This document shows positions 53,601-61,246 of a DNA stretch of 64,000 bases, one piece after another. Origin of the DNA: Neobacillus bataviensis. GTDB lineage: Bacteria > Bacillota > Bacilli > Bacillales_B > DSM-18226. Each line of letters begins with the position of its first letter. The stretch's first letter is position 1. A program made the translations under genes and the position numbers. The stretch covers positions 62,001 through 126,000 of the forward strand of contig NZ_JAHXYW010000001.1 of NCBI RefSeq assembly GCF_019969725.1, written 5' to 3'. The notes beneath the pieces were generated by a model that saw nothing but the letters and a program-made list of their open reading frames with translations, was not told where the DNA came from and did no database searches.

Positions 53601-55588
53601 AACTCGGAAAGGCCAGTTAGGATCTCTTGGATTCTTGTAAAATCGGTCGAGAACACGTTACTGGTTTCGACTTTTGGGATATGGTCAGTTGGCAACTTGC
53701 ATTGTTTTTCTGGATCGTATAGACCGAAACCGTTCTTTAAGTTATATTCCTCTTTTGTTGTAAGCTTGCCGATTAATAGCTTTTCTTTTTCAGTCGGAGC
53801 CTTGATAACCTTGCATTTGTCTTTTACCTTTTTGAATTTTTCCGGCGATGCGTCTTTTAACTCTGAGATCATTTCAAGTCCGCCGACCCGTTGCAATTCA
53901 CTTTTACTTGTTAAAAGTCGGTCTAATGATTCTTCTAGTTTTTCGTCTACTAGCTTTAGTAAAAGCTTAATAGCACTTTGACGGAGGTTTCCTGTTTTTA
54001 ATTTTAGGATTGCTTCAACTTTGTCTATTTCGTCTGGTGCGAGAGTTAAATCTAGGATCCGTGTCATCGCTTTTTCACGATTGGTCATGCTTTTATCAGA
54101 TAAGCATGCAAAAATATACTCCCGTTGAGCAGGGTTAGATTGATCTTGAGTAAAGCAATCGAGTAAATAGCCTCTCGTGTCTGAGTCGTACATGTCTTTT
54201 TTCTCGATGATTTGCTTGATGAGTCCCTGGTCCATATCATAGGCAATCAGGTAAAGCATCTTTTTTACGATGGAGTCAGCAGAGTACGCTACCTCTAAGC
54301 CACTGAAAACCCTGGATTTGATTGTTATTTCTTTTTTAGGAGCAGTGTCTAACATTGCTTTTAAAAGAGTGAACTGGCGTAGTCGCTCGGACCTTTCTTC
54401 AAGTGCCGGAATGCGTTCGAACTCGATTTTATGAATATACTGATTGGTCTTACGGTTCCAGTTCCACGAAAAATAGCACTCGTACGTATAGTTAGAGAGC
54501 AGAAAGACCTGTAGCTCCTGGTCTGTTTCGTCTAGATGCTTGGAGGCAATCGTGTACTTGAGCAGGTCGTTCTGACTCTGGACGAGCATATATTGGGCGA
54601 CTATCTTCTGATAGGTTTCGCCGTTATCCATAAGCGCGTTTACCTGGTGGTTGAGGTCCTCCTCTTCGATTACTGCACTTGCCCATAGACTTGTGTACAG
54701 CTTGTTCAAATCCTCACTCTGCAGCCACCGCTTGCGGAGGTCAGGATTTGTTAGGCATTCATGGATGTATTGAATCATTTGCTTGGTAACGCGGGCCTGC
54801 TCTGCCTCAAGGGTTAAGCCTGTCCACACGTCGATTGCTCTAACAACAGAGCTATATCGGATTAGGTTGTTGTCAAGGATAACGTTAAGCAAGTGTGTTG
54901 TTGCCGCTAGTGTGCCTTCATCCATAGTTTCGACGATGTTTTGGCGGAGACCCTCTTGAAGTCTCGCTGCCACAAGAAGCTCGCCGATGATGGTATAGGC
55001 TTCCTCACGATGGCTGAGCAGCATGCCCTTTATCATCTCTCTTGTGAGGAGGGCAGTGTTGTTGTCACCATAGATGACTTCTTTAAGTGCGCTTAGCACG
55101 TCGTCGTTTTGCTGGTCTAGCTCGAAGGCGATAATGTCGCTGGTTACCTGGTTGTTTAGGTCAAGGTGCCGGTTTGTAAGAATGTCCATGATGGTAACGT
55201 TGTATTTTGCTAGATCATGGAGTGATGCGCACTTTTCGATGATTCTGTTTAAGTGGGCTGTTATGTTTTTGGTGCGGAATGGTCTCCGGTCATAGCCCGT
55301 TGAGTAGGAATACTCGGTTGCGTGATTGATGATGTATTTCATGACAGTAGCGTGGTAATCGCCGAGTACATTCCGCGTAAAGTCCACTAGCCGGTTGAGC
55401 TTGTCTTGGTCAGTTTCTGCTTGCTCATTGAGCGTATTGGTGAAGCGACGAATATGTCGTTCCTGGTTATAATAATCCGTTTGCATGTACTTTAGGATGT
55501 GCCTTGCTAGCTTTTGATCCTTTTCATCGAGTGTTGCGATCTTTGCTTCATAATCTATCAAATTATTTTCGCTTGATTCTATCGTCAT
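50672..55588 (-). CDS. Very large DUF5724/DUF4132-type protein
   Basis: 1638 residues, cytoplasmic, no signal or membrane segment. The N-terminal 650 residues are helical and HEAT-like (repeated REKAMTRILDLTL, NLRQSAIKLLLKL, LQRVGGLEMISELKD). The middle holds W/Y-rich segments. The C-terminal third (MEARKMEEVLHVLEPVEIDDMTVQLVIDVNGKGAIKI onward) corresponds to the DUF4132 region. The end (SIAHVGGVDPEASLTTIEMRAAILQ) resembles DUF7737. Related YehI-type proteins in Escherichia coli sit near MoxR ATPase and VWA genes; here none is visible. The ATG follows AAAGGAGG. A 141-residue partner gene lies just upstream on the same strand. No catalytic motif is recognised. Confidence 0.85.
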   Translation of the reverse strand: MTIESSENNLIDYEAKIATLDEKDQKLARHILKYMQTDYYNQERHIRRFTNTLNEQAETDQDKLNRLVDFTRNVLGDYHATVMKYIINHATEYSYSTGYDRRPFRTKNITAHLNRIIEKCASLHDLAKYNVTIMDILTNRHLDLNNQVTSDIIAFELDQQNDDVLSALKEVIYGDNNTALLTREMIKGMLLSHREEAYTIIGELLVAARLQEGLRQNIVETMDEGTLAATTHLLNVILDNNLIRYSSVVRAIDVWTGLTLEAEQARVTKQMIQYIHECLTNPDLRKRWLQSEDLNKLYTSLWASAVIEEEDLNHQVNALMDNGETYQKIVAQYMLVQSQNDLLKYTIASKHLDETDQELQVFLLSNYTYECYFSWNWNRKTNQYIHKIEFERIPALEERSERLRQFTLLKAMLDTAPKKEITIKSRVFSGLEVAYSADSIVKKMLYLIAYDMDQGLIKQIIEKKDMYDSDTRGYLLDCFTQDQSNPAQREYIFACLSDKSMTNREKAMTRILDLTLAPDEIDKVEAILKLKTGNLRQSAIKLLLKLVDEKLEESLDRLLTSKSELQRVGGLEMISELKDASPEKFKKVKDKCKVIKAPTEKEKLLIGKLTTKEEYNLKNGFGLYDPEKQCKLPTDHIPKVETSNVFSTDFTRIQEILTGLSELIHEHREHEYEVDWYGYKEMHLVGTTLRRGQNVNMQDKREGIDDLPLAEVWEDYFKTTKITTPELIELNVMFSLDLVYRYYYKRINSWEMDDYKKPTDWRKEFLDSVYPLKKVKAFYTFAPELLYYSQMNEIVSSYFQDLNKEDIFETASGMLHTMIEAIPEEKRKSERQMYQLIAFPWLDWAKANVYDEASNKTYLLLLYKLYTINNFKRFGPDLEELVRAYDLQLIDENELTKELLGRENSRDHILDLTNAKKGITKEHPSIEPIKEKVIARILDIELKRGDLQTEVTPHATGIMYYEGMEYLITLLSGLDKESFVRGYFYYYDNMNITKKEALSHLLQVCHPKEGENEELLAQLVKEKKIADKRLLEAAMYAPQWLDIVAAYLKWDGLKSASWYFHAHTNESFSAEKETIVAHYSPITPEEFHDGAFDIDWFKEAYKQLGEERFNILYDCAKYISAGANHRRAQLFADATLGKLTLEDIKTSVETKRNKDHLLCYSLIPIESANTNDVLQRYEFIQKFLKESKQFGAQRRASEAKIVTIALDNLARNAGFKDVTRLRWEMEARKMEEVLHVLEPVEIDDMTVQLVIDVNGKGAIKIIKNNKELKSVPPKYKKHEYILELKEVNTGLKEQYSRAKAELERSMELETPFTIQELVNMMKNPVVAPLVKKLVFKAGDKLGFFTGEELQTPTGESYQLQTDDKVTIAHPVHLYESGSWSDYQRYLFDQQIKQPFKQVFRELYQLNADEEAAGTESRRYAGYQIQPKKAVALLRNRLWTVNYEEGLQKVYHKENIIAKIYAIADWFSPSDVESPTLETVEFFDRNTYKSIELSKIPKIILSETMRDVDLVVSIAHVGGVDPEASLTTIEMRAAILQESLRLMKINNVRIEGNFAMIKGNLGEYGVHLGSAMAYKQASGNLNILPVHSQHRGKLFLPFLDEDPKTAEILSKVMILAEDNKIKDPSVLEQLRHTKGAKIQ

Positions 55589-55610
55589 TTAGGTATCCTC
55601 CTTTGAGTGG

Positions 55611-55657
55611 ACCTGGGGGACGGTTCTCCTGGTTTCATTTTGAGCCACAGGAACGTC
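55611..55657. repeat. REP-like repeat copy 3, inverted pair
   Basis: GGGGGACGGTTCTCCTGG (55615-55632) is followed after about 15 bp by the inverted copy GAGCCACAGGAACGTCC (55642-55658). The two can pair as a long imperfect stem. It lies between the two genes of the DUF5724 unit. Confidence 0.6.
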
Positions 55658-55679
55658 CTTCTTGTTTAGTTCAGTCATC

Positions 55680-56105
55680 CTACCACATCCGGCCCGTGAG
55701 CATTGTCAGGCGTATGAACACGACTTCGGCGTCCTCTGTTACCTCTAGTGGGGTATCTAGCTTCTCAGCTTCTTCGTCATTTATGAACACCCGGTAAAAT
55801 CCGTCTTCAAAGGCTTGAATGGCGGTTTCGATTGCTTTCGTTAGATCTGCTTGCTTGTCATTATATAGTGTTTGGAAGCCTACTTTTCCGGTTTGGGCTT
55901 GCTGCTCGATTTCTGAGTTGGAAAGAAAGTTAATAAGTGGTGTTTCTGGATTGATAGCTTTTTTGTTGAACGGTTCGACGTTTTGTGTTACCACTTGGGT
56001 AATAAGTTCTCTTAGTGTGTTTGGTTTTTTTAGCATCTCGTATGATTGTTTTGTGATGAAGTTTTTGCGTTTCGCTAGGGATTTTAGTGATATGTAAATG
56101 TTCAT
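55680..56105 (-). CDS. Small protein upstream of the DUF5724 gene
   Basis: 141 residues from the ATG at 56105, which follows GAGGAAATTGCTT; the frame to 56147 has no ribosome site. It looks like a mixed alpha/beta cytoplasmic protein: an N-terminal basic helix (SLAKRKNFITKQ), TLRELITQVVTQNVEPFNKK, a VGFQTLYNDKQADLTKAIETAIQAFEDG stretch, and a C-terminal TEDAEVVFIRLTMLTGRMW. It is 91 bp ahead of the giant protein gene, separated only by a REP-like element. I do not recognise the family; co-transcription suggests a joint function. Confidence 0.7.
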   Translation of the reverse strand: MNIYISLKSLAKRKNFITKQSYEMLKKPNTLRELITQVVTQNVEPFNKKAINPETPLINFLSNSEIEQQAQTGKVGFQTLYNDKQADLTKAIETAIQAFEDGFYRVFINDEEAEKLDTPLEVTEDAEVVFIRLTMLTGRMW

Positions 56106-56200
56106 AAGCAATTTCCTCAATATTTCATTTTTATTAAATATTATCATTTCAATATATGTTATTGTTGCTTTTTCTAATAAATTTCTTTGATTGCTTCTTT

Positions 56201-56240
56201 GACAAACCTGTCCGTTTGTTTAAGTACAAATTTTCACAAT
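56201..56240 (+). repeat. CCCGTTTGTTTAA dispersed element, copy 3
   Basis: CCGTTTGTTTAAGTACA (56212-56228) continues with AATTTTCAC, preceded by ACAAACCTG. The related ACAAACCTGCCC occurs near 58014 without the full core. Confidence 0.55.
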
Positions 56241-56298
56241 TCTTTGTTAAAATAAATTAAATATTTAATTAGATAAACCGGACTAGAGGTGAAGTAAA

Positions 56299-56361
56299 TT
56301 GTATTGGACTCCATTATTTGAAAACGATGTACCAGTAGCACACTATTGCTCTTAATGGAGT
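56299..56361 (+). promoter_or_regulatory. Leader peptide and stem-loop upstream of the EamA transporter
   Basis: AGAGGTGAA is followed nine bases later by a TTG that opens an 18-codon frame (MYWTPLFENDVPVAHYCS) ending at TAA, 56353-56355. ACTCCATTA (56308-56316) and TAATGGAGT (56353-56361) form a perfect nine-base stem spanning the peptide and its stop. The arrangement resembles translation-coupled attenuation leaders. The transporter start is 66 bp further on. Confidence 0.5.
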
Positions 56362-56426
56362 AAGGGTGGCTACATCTCTCCGTTAGGGGCATTTTGACCT
56401 AATTAAACTACGGAGGGAATAAAAAA

Positions 56427-57302
56427 TTGAAAAACACCTTATTAGGTTCTTTATTTTTGATTTTGGCTTCCAGTATTTGGGGCGGTATGTATGTGGTTGT
56501 CAAAGTTGTAGTAGCGGTCGTAGCTCCACTGGAACTTGTGTGGTTAAGATATTTGGTTGCTATTGTGGCACTCCTTATTGTCGGCTTCGTCACACAGCAA
56601 AATTGGCGTATAGAGAAACGTTATTTCTTATTAATTATAGCCATTGGAATTATTGGTAACGCCATTTCAATTGTCACTCAGGAAACTGGAACAATGCTAT
56701 CGTCTGCCCAAATGGGAGCGATTATAACTTCGTCTACCCCAGCGTTTATGGTTATATTTGCTCGCTTACTACTAAAAGAACGGTTGACCTTAAAGAAGAT
56801 TCTGTCCGTTTGTTTAGCAACAGTTGGGGTTTTTCTTATCGTTGGAGTCGGTCATTTGGATGTATCCAGTAAACTTGGAGGCATCTGGCTACTGATTGCT
56901 GCTTTAACGTGGGCACTTATGTCTGTACTTGTTAAGCGTCTTCCAAGTGACTATTCACAAATTGTGGTAACGACCTATTCAATCCTGGTAGCCCTAATTG
57001 TGTTGACTCCTTTTGTTTTGCCACGGTTACACGAAATTAATATTTCTCAAATGAGTCACCCAACGATCTGGGGGGGACTTTTGTATTTAGGTATTGTCTC
57101 AACAGCAGGTGGATTTCTACTTTGGAACCGTGGATTACAAATGCTTAATGCTTCAAGCGGGGGAATATTTTTCTTTTTTCAACCCGTGGTTGGAACATTG
57201 CTGGGGTGGCTTATTTTAGGAGAGACCATAGGAGTAATGTTTTGGATAGGATCTATCTTAATCCTTATAGGTGTTTTATTCGTTATTAAACAGCAAGATT
57301 AA
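56427..57302 (+). CDS. EamA-family (DMT) transporter
   Basis: 291 residues, ten membrane helices in two EamA repeats. The first repeat has SSIWGGMYVVVKVVV and LELVWLRYLVAIVALL, the second has GGIWLLIAALTWALMSVLVKRL and VVGTLLGWLILGE. It probably exports amino acids or related metabolites, or toxic analogues. The start is TTG at 56427 after CGGAGGG. An upstream leader frame with a stem-loop suggests that expression is induced by a ligand or antibiotic that stalls ribosomes. It has its own terminator. Confidence 0.9.
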   Translation: MKNTLLGSLFLILASSIWGGMYVVVKVVVAVVAPLELVWLRYLVAIVALLIVGFVTQQNWRIEKRYFLLIIAIGIIGNAISIVTQETGTMLSSAQMGAIITSSTPAFMVIFARLLLKERLTLKKILSVCLATVGVFLIVGVGHLDVSSKLGGIWLLIAALTWALMSVLVKRLPSDYSQIVVTTYSILVALIVLTPFVLPRLHEINISQMSHPTIWGGLLYLGIVSTAGGFLLWNRGLQMLNASSGGIFFFFQPVVGTLLGWLILGETIGVMFWIGSILILIGVLFVIKQQD

Positions 57303-57305
57303 TAT

Positions 57306-57345
57306 TCACCCCCTTCAATTAAAGCTGAAGGGGGTTTAGATTTTT
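57306..57345 (+). terminator. Terminator of the EamA gene
   Basis: ACCCCCTTCA (57308-57317) with TGAAGGGGGT (57326-57335), then TTAGATTTTTG. Confidence 0.9.
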
Positions 57346-57422
57346 GTAGGGAAATAATTGAATTCTTCTTAATTAAGAAAACAGGCTCTTCAAAACAATC
57401 CTATATTCAACTTACACACCAG

Positions 57423-57917
57423 TCACTTAACAAGTTTTAGTTCTAACTCATCTTTTTGGCGCAAGTGATGACGAAAATGCATTCCAACCAAATCATACCA
57501 TTCCCTTGCATTCAGCCATCCGAACCCTCCATGTTTTACTTTATAATTTGGGTTTATATGATCCACTTTTGATTCCCATTGTCTCAACCTTAGAATTACT
57601 TGATCCATTCTGCTGATAAGTTCGCTATCTAAATTATTAGGTGGAGTATTTAGTTCATCCGGTAATTTAATTTTAATTGGTGGAAACCCTCCGATCTTAA
57701 ATAAGTGCTCACCAAACTCCGTTTTCCCAAGGGGTTGTTCATCTTTTAAGGTGGCACATGTTTCCGAATTATCTAGATACTCATGGGCAACAAGGATTAA
57801 ATGGTCATACATTTGCCCAATAGACCAAACCGCTTCTTCAGATTTATATCTTAGCTGTTCCAAAGAGTAATTTTGAAGCTCGTTTTTGTAAGAATTAATC
57901 AGTTTAAGTTCGCTCAG
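57423..57917 (-). CDS. DinB-family protein, probable CTG start
   Basis: About 164 residues. The four-helix DinB/YfiT metal-binding bundle is recognisable: SEEAVWSIGQMYDHLI (first His), LRQWESKVDHINPNYKVKHGGFGWLNAREWYDLVGMHFRHHLRQ (metal-ligand His pair near the end). The only in-frame ATG, GTG or TTG codons upstream of 57863 are absent. AGGGGGA lies six bases before an in-frame CTG at 57917, and the 18 codons from there complete the first helix of the fold. DinB proteins are thiol-dependent S-transferases or metal-dependent enzymes. The start choice is inference. Confidence 0.75.
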   Translation of the reverse strand: MSELKLINSYKNELQNYSLEQLRYKSEEAVWSIGQMYDHLILVAHEYLDNSETCATLKDEQPLGKTEFGEHLFKIGGFPPIKIKLPDELNTPPNNLDSELISRMDQVILRLRQWESKVDHINPNYKVKHGGFGWLNAREWYDLVGMHFRHHLRQKDELELKLVK

Positions 57918-58198
57918 TTTAATTCCCCCTTTGTATTAATTAACTCAAATCTAAAACTTTTTAAATTTTTTGTATATGTAACTAATTATTCAATTTTCGA
58001 TTACTTTTTCAACAAACCTGCCCTAGCTTTAAGCAGGCGTCCTATCATATGAAATAGTTTCATTGCAGCTTGAGCTTGATTCCTCTTATTCTATTATACT
58101 TTTCGTAACTTAAAGTACTTTTTCACAATCTTTTGCTTCTAACCATTTTGGTCGGAAACTCCTTCTCCAATTAAACTCACCGTTAATTGAATAAAAAA

Positions 58199-58240
58199 TA
58201 GGATCGCCACTGCAATCCTATCATCACCCGTTTGTTTAAT
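58199..58240 (+). repeat. Hairpin plus CCCGTTTGTTTAA element, copy 4
   Basis: AGGATCGCCACTGCAATCCT (58200-58219) is followed immediately by CATCACCCGTTTGTTTAA (58222-58239). It combines the hairpin also seen at 50033-50054 with the dispersed element. No gene is found between 57918 and 58444. Confidence 0.55.
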
Positions 58241-58272
58241 TTAATAATAAATCCTCTATATACTTTCCAATC

Positions 58273-58338
58273 TTGTCCTTAAGAAGCTTTATTAAGGACA
58301 TTTTGCTTGATCTCGGAGCCAGTTTTGTCCTTAATAAG
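58273..58338. repeat. Three-armed TTGTCCTTAA repeat
   Basis: TTGTCCTTAA (58273-58282), its complement TTAAGGACA (58292-58300) and a third arm TTGTCCTTAATAAG (58325-58338). Arm 2 can pair with arm 1 or arm 3, giving two exclusive hairpins. It lies between the DUF4317 and DinB genes. Confidence 0.5.
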
Positions 58339-58367
58339 TCTTTTAAGAGTGCTAGAAATTAATTTAT

Positions 58368-58410
58368 TGGAGTTTTTTCAGCAACCTTATTAACTCCGTT
58401 TTTTTTATTT
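58368..58410. terminator. Hairpin terminator candidate downstream of the DUF4317 gene
   Basis: GGAGTT (58370-58375) with AACTCC (58395-58400) and T-runs after it on the plus strand; the loop is long. The direction is ambiguous and no plus-strand gene precedes it. Confidence 0.4.
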
Positions 58411-58444
58411 ATTAGCTCATCTAGCTAAACAGAATTTCCTGTTA

Positions 58445-59608
58445 TTATCCAATTGTCTCCGATTCCAACCGGAATCCTTCCACGACCACCTCTTCGTCGA
58501 CCTCCAGCAATAAGCATCGTTTTCCTTCATAAGTAATATATTTTACATATTTCAGGTCTTTCGGGTTGATGGTTACATTGGCCAATTTGGTCTCGATTTT
58601 TATGGTCTTTGGAACTAAGCTGCTGGCTTTGAATTCATATTTTTCATCATCTATGATTTTTTTAATGGCATGTTCCACTTTTGCTGTCTCTACATTTTCC
58701 ACGCCGCTTACGGTCAAAATGCGTTCGATATCCCGAGAATCCAATGTAGGAATTTCACTTTCTTCATTTTCTTGACTCTCTTGAACCAACTTATCGATTT
58801 CCTCATAAACATTGGAAATAACCCGGGATTCCACTTCGTCTCCCATCACTTCTTTTAAAATAAAATCGAAGCAGTCCTTATCTTCCTGGGCAGTAATAAT
58901 CTCTTCGCAATTGAGCACTTCTTCAATAAATCTAGCATCTGGTTGATTCGCTTTCCCTGCACAATAGAGAAGATGGTTTACATCTGCCGCATTGTCATTA
59001 AAAGCAGGGAACAAAAAGCCGGACAATGGAGAATCTAAATTAATAATAGGATCAAAGAAGTTATGCGATTTGAATTCTTTTTCAATATAATCAAAAGTCA
59101 AAGCACTTTTCGGTTGATCCGTTTTATTCAGACTGCAAAGGATAAATGGGCTCGAATAGACTTCATCATCCCCGCCTTCTTCGGTTTCCGCATTCCGTTT
59201 CCGGGTCGCTTTTCGGTATTCTCCCCGGATAAAGGTCACCACTGTATCAAATTCATATTTCGTGTTCGCAAACATTTTCAAGACGATTTCCAGCATGTAT
59301 TCTTTCCAATCATCGGTTGACTCTTGTTGTAATCCTTCGAAAAGGAACATTTGGGTGCTGTCTTCCACATCGCGAATGAATTTCAGCTCAAACAGTTTAG
59401 CATCAAGCTGCCCTGTTAATACCTTCTTAAAGTTTGTTAAAAACAATTCTTGCGCTTCTTGTTCTAACATTTGAAACGGCTGGCTGACATGATGGTAAAT
59501 CTCGCCTGATTCTTTCTGCACATAAACATTGAAGATTTCTAGAATTTGCAGGTTGTAATTGTCTAATTTAAATTGTTTCCGGATATTAGCGATATCTTTT
59601 TTATTCAT
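58445..59608 (-). CDS. DUF4317 family protein
   Basis: 387 residues from the ATG at 59608 (nine bases after GGGAG), starting MNKKDIANIRKQFKLDN, the DUF4317 signature. It is cytoplasmic and acidic in the middle (EETEEGGDDEVYSS). Conserved segments include YIEKEFKSHNFFDPIINLDSPLSGFLFPAFNDNAADVNHLLYC and a C-terminal beta-rich domain. The function is unknown; it is widespread in Firmicutes. It appears to be monocistronic. Confidence 0.85.
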   Translation of the reverse strand: MNKKDIANIRKQFKLDNYNLQILEIFNVYVQKESGEIYHHVSQPFQMLEQEAQELFLTNFKKVLTGQLDAKLFELKFIRDVEDSTQMFLFEGLQQESTDDWKEYMLEIVLKMFANTKYEFDTVVTFIRGEYRKATRKRNAETEEGGDDEVYSSPFILCSLNKTDQPKSALTFDYIEKEFKSHNFFDPIINLDSPLSGFLFPAFNDNAADVNHLLYCAGKANQPDARFIEEVLNCEEIITAQEDKDCFDFILKEVMGDEVESRVISNVYEEIDKLVQESQENEESEIPTLDSRDIERILTVSGVENVETAKVEHAIKKIIDDEKYEFKASSLVPKTIKIETKLANVTINPKDLKYVKYITYEGKRCLLLEVDEEVVVEGFRLESETIG

Positions 59609-59678
59609 TTGATTCAACTCCCATCCCTGATTATACTGTTCAGGAGGAGAAATAGGAATACTCTATAATTCCTACTCT

Positions 59679-61118
59679 CTAATGATTGGGTTTTTTAATA
59701 AAAAATGACAGGACTACATTCATCACCGCTAACCCTAAACTGATAGTAAACACAAGTGAAGAACCTTCTGATGCTGCTAGTGTTGGTTCATTTGCAATGG
59801 CTAAGTAACTATTCTGTTTGGCTGCCATAATCGATACCATTACTGCAATACCAACGGCGCCTGCTACTTGTTGGATTGTTTGGGTTAACGCAATTCCGTC
59901 CGGATAGTATTGTCTGGGAAGCGAATTTAGCGTGTTTGTTTGTACATTTGCAAGTACCGCCCCAATACCTAACATCATGATAATATGAGTTACCACGATC
60001 ATCCATAAAGCCGTATCTGTGCCAAACTGGGAATAAAATAAATATCCAAGGGCCACTAGTATAGTTCCAGGTGTAATAACCGCTTTAGAACCATATAAAT
60101 CGAATAAACGGCCAATGGTTGGCGCTAATATACAGTTAAGCAGGCTTCCTGGCAGCAGGATTAAACCAGTTGTAAAAGCAGCGATAACTAAAGCCATTTG
60201 CATATACATTGGCAAAATGACAAGCATGGACAACATATTAAAAAACGTTATAAAACTCATAATAATACCAAGCACGAATTGCGGGTATTGAAATGCTTTA
60301 AGATTCAGCATCGGATTCTTCATTTTCGTTTGACGAATTGAAAAAAGAATCAATGCACAAACCCCAGCAATGATGGAGACCATAACAGTTGAATGCGTCC
60401 AACCGTGCTCACCGCCAACACTCACTCCATAAACAAAACCACCGAATCCAATCGTCGAAAGAATAATAGATGCTGCATCAATTGAAACCTTACGAACCTC
60501 ATTTACATTCGGTAAATAAAGAAGCCCGAAAATAAGTGAGAATAGTATGAAAGGGATTGTAACCAAAAAAATCCAGTGCCATGATAATGTATCTAGGATA
60601 AGACCGGCTAATGTTGGTCCAAGCGCTGGGCCAGCTAACATAACTAAGCCCATAACTCCCATTGCAGCACCACGTTTATTTGGAGGGAAGATTGTAAAAA
60701 TAACATTCTGTGTTAATGGCAAAGTAATCGCTAAACCCGCCGCCTGAACGATTCGTCCCGTAAGTAATACACCAAAAACAGGTGCGGCGGCTGCTAGGAT
60801 TGTCCCGGAAATGAATAGTGTTACAGCAGCAATAAACATTTGCCGTGTTGTAAATTTCTGCATCAGGATACCTGTAACCGGGACTAAAATGCCCAGAGTA
60901 AGAAAATAGGCTGTTGCAAGCCATTGAATCGTAGTAGCACTAACATGAAAGATTTGACTTAAATCTCCTAAAGCGATATTTAAGGCCGTTTCACTAAAAA
61001 GTCCGACAAAGCCTGCCACCAAAAGTGCAGCCATGATCGGGCCGGTTTTGACTTCTGTTGTAGTTCTCGAGACTGTATTGCTTTGTTTTTTTGCTATTGA
61101 TCCTGTTTGTGTATTCAC
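59679..61118 (-). CDS. DHA2-family multidrug MFS transporter (1)
   Basis: 479 residues, fourteen helices. The drug:H+ antiporter motif C is GPALGPTLAGLIL (about 163-175), and LATAYFLTLGILVPVTGILMQKF matches motif D1/A of the EmrB/QacA group. It probably exports lipophilic drugs or antimicrobial compounds. The GTG start at 61118 follows AGGGG. The promoter upstream (61157-61218) overlaps two copies of a MarR-type dyad, so the adjacent MarR protein is the likely repressor. Confidence 0.92.
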   Translation of the reverse strand: MNTQTGSIAKKQSNTVSRTTTEVKTGPIMAALLVAGFVGLFSETALNIALGDLSQIFHVSATTIQWLATAYFLTLGILVPVTGILMQKFTTRQMFIAAVTLFISGTILAAAAPVFGVLLTGRIVQAAGLAITLPLTQNVIFTIFPPNKRGAAMGVMGLVMLAGPALGPTLAGLILDTLSWHWIFLVTIPFILFSLIFGLLYLPNVNEVRKVSIDAASIILSTIGFGGFVYGVSVGGEHGWTHSTVMVSIIAGVCALILFSIRQTKMKNPMLNLKAFQYPQFVLGIIMSFITFFNMLSMLVILPMYMQMALVIAAFTTGLILLPGSLLNCILAPTIGRLFDLYGSKAVITPGTILVALGYLFYSQFGTDTALWMIVVTHIIMMLGIGAVLANVQTNTLNSLPRQYYPDGIALTQTIQQVAGAVGIAVMVSIMAAKQNSYLAIANEPTLAASEGSSLVFTISLGLAVMNVVLSFFIKKPNH

Positions 61119-61156
61119 GTATTAAACCCCTTCAATAATTTTTTGGCATTACATTA

Positions 61157-61218
61157 TTGTCAACTAGGTTGACTAACTTAGTTTAAAGAAAAACCACCTT
61201 TTTGTCAACCAAGTTGAC
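61157..61218 (-). promoter_or_regulatory. Promoter of MFS gene 1 with two MarR operators
   Basis: On the minus strand, -35 TTGACA (61203-61208) and -10 TAAACT (61180-61185) are 17 bp apart. The dyad GTCAAC-N3-GTTGAC occurs twice: at 61204-61218, overlapping the -35, and at 61159-61173, just after the transcription start. Confidence 0.8.
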
Positions 61219-61232
61219 AAAAAGGTGGTTTT
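61188..61232 (-). terminator. Hairpin after marR that contains an operator and the next -35
   Basis: AACCACCTTTTTGTCAAC (61192-61209) pairs with its complement to 61230 around CAA, a stem of about 18 bp. On the minus strand TTTTTCTTT follows. It terminates the marR transcript and holds operator 2 and the -35 element of the next gene. Confidence 0.75.
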
Positions 61233-61246
61233 CTTTTTACCCGGCC

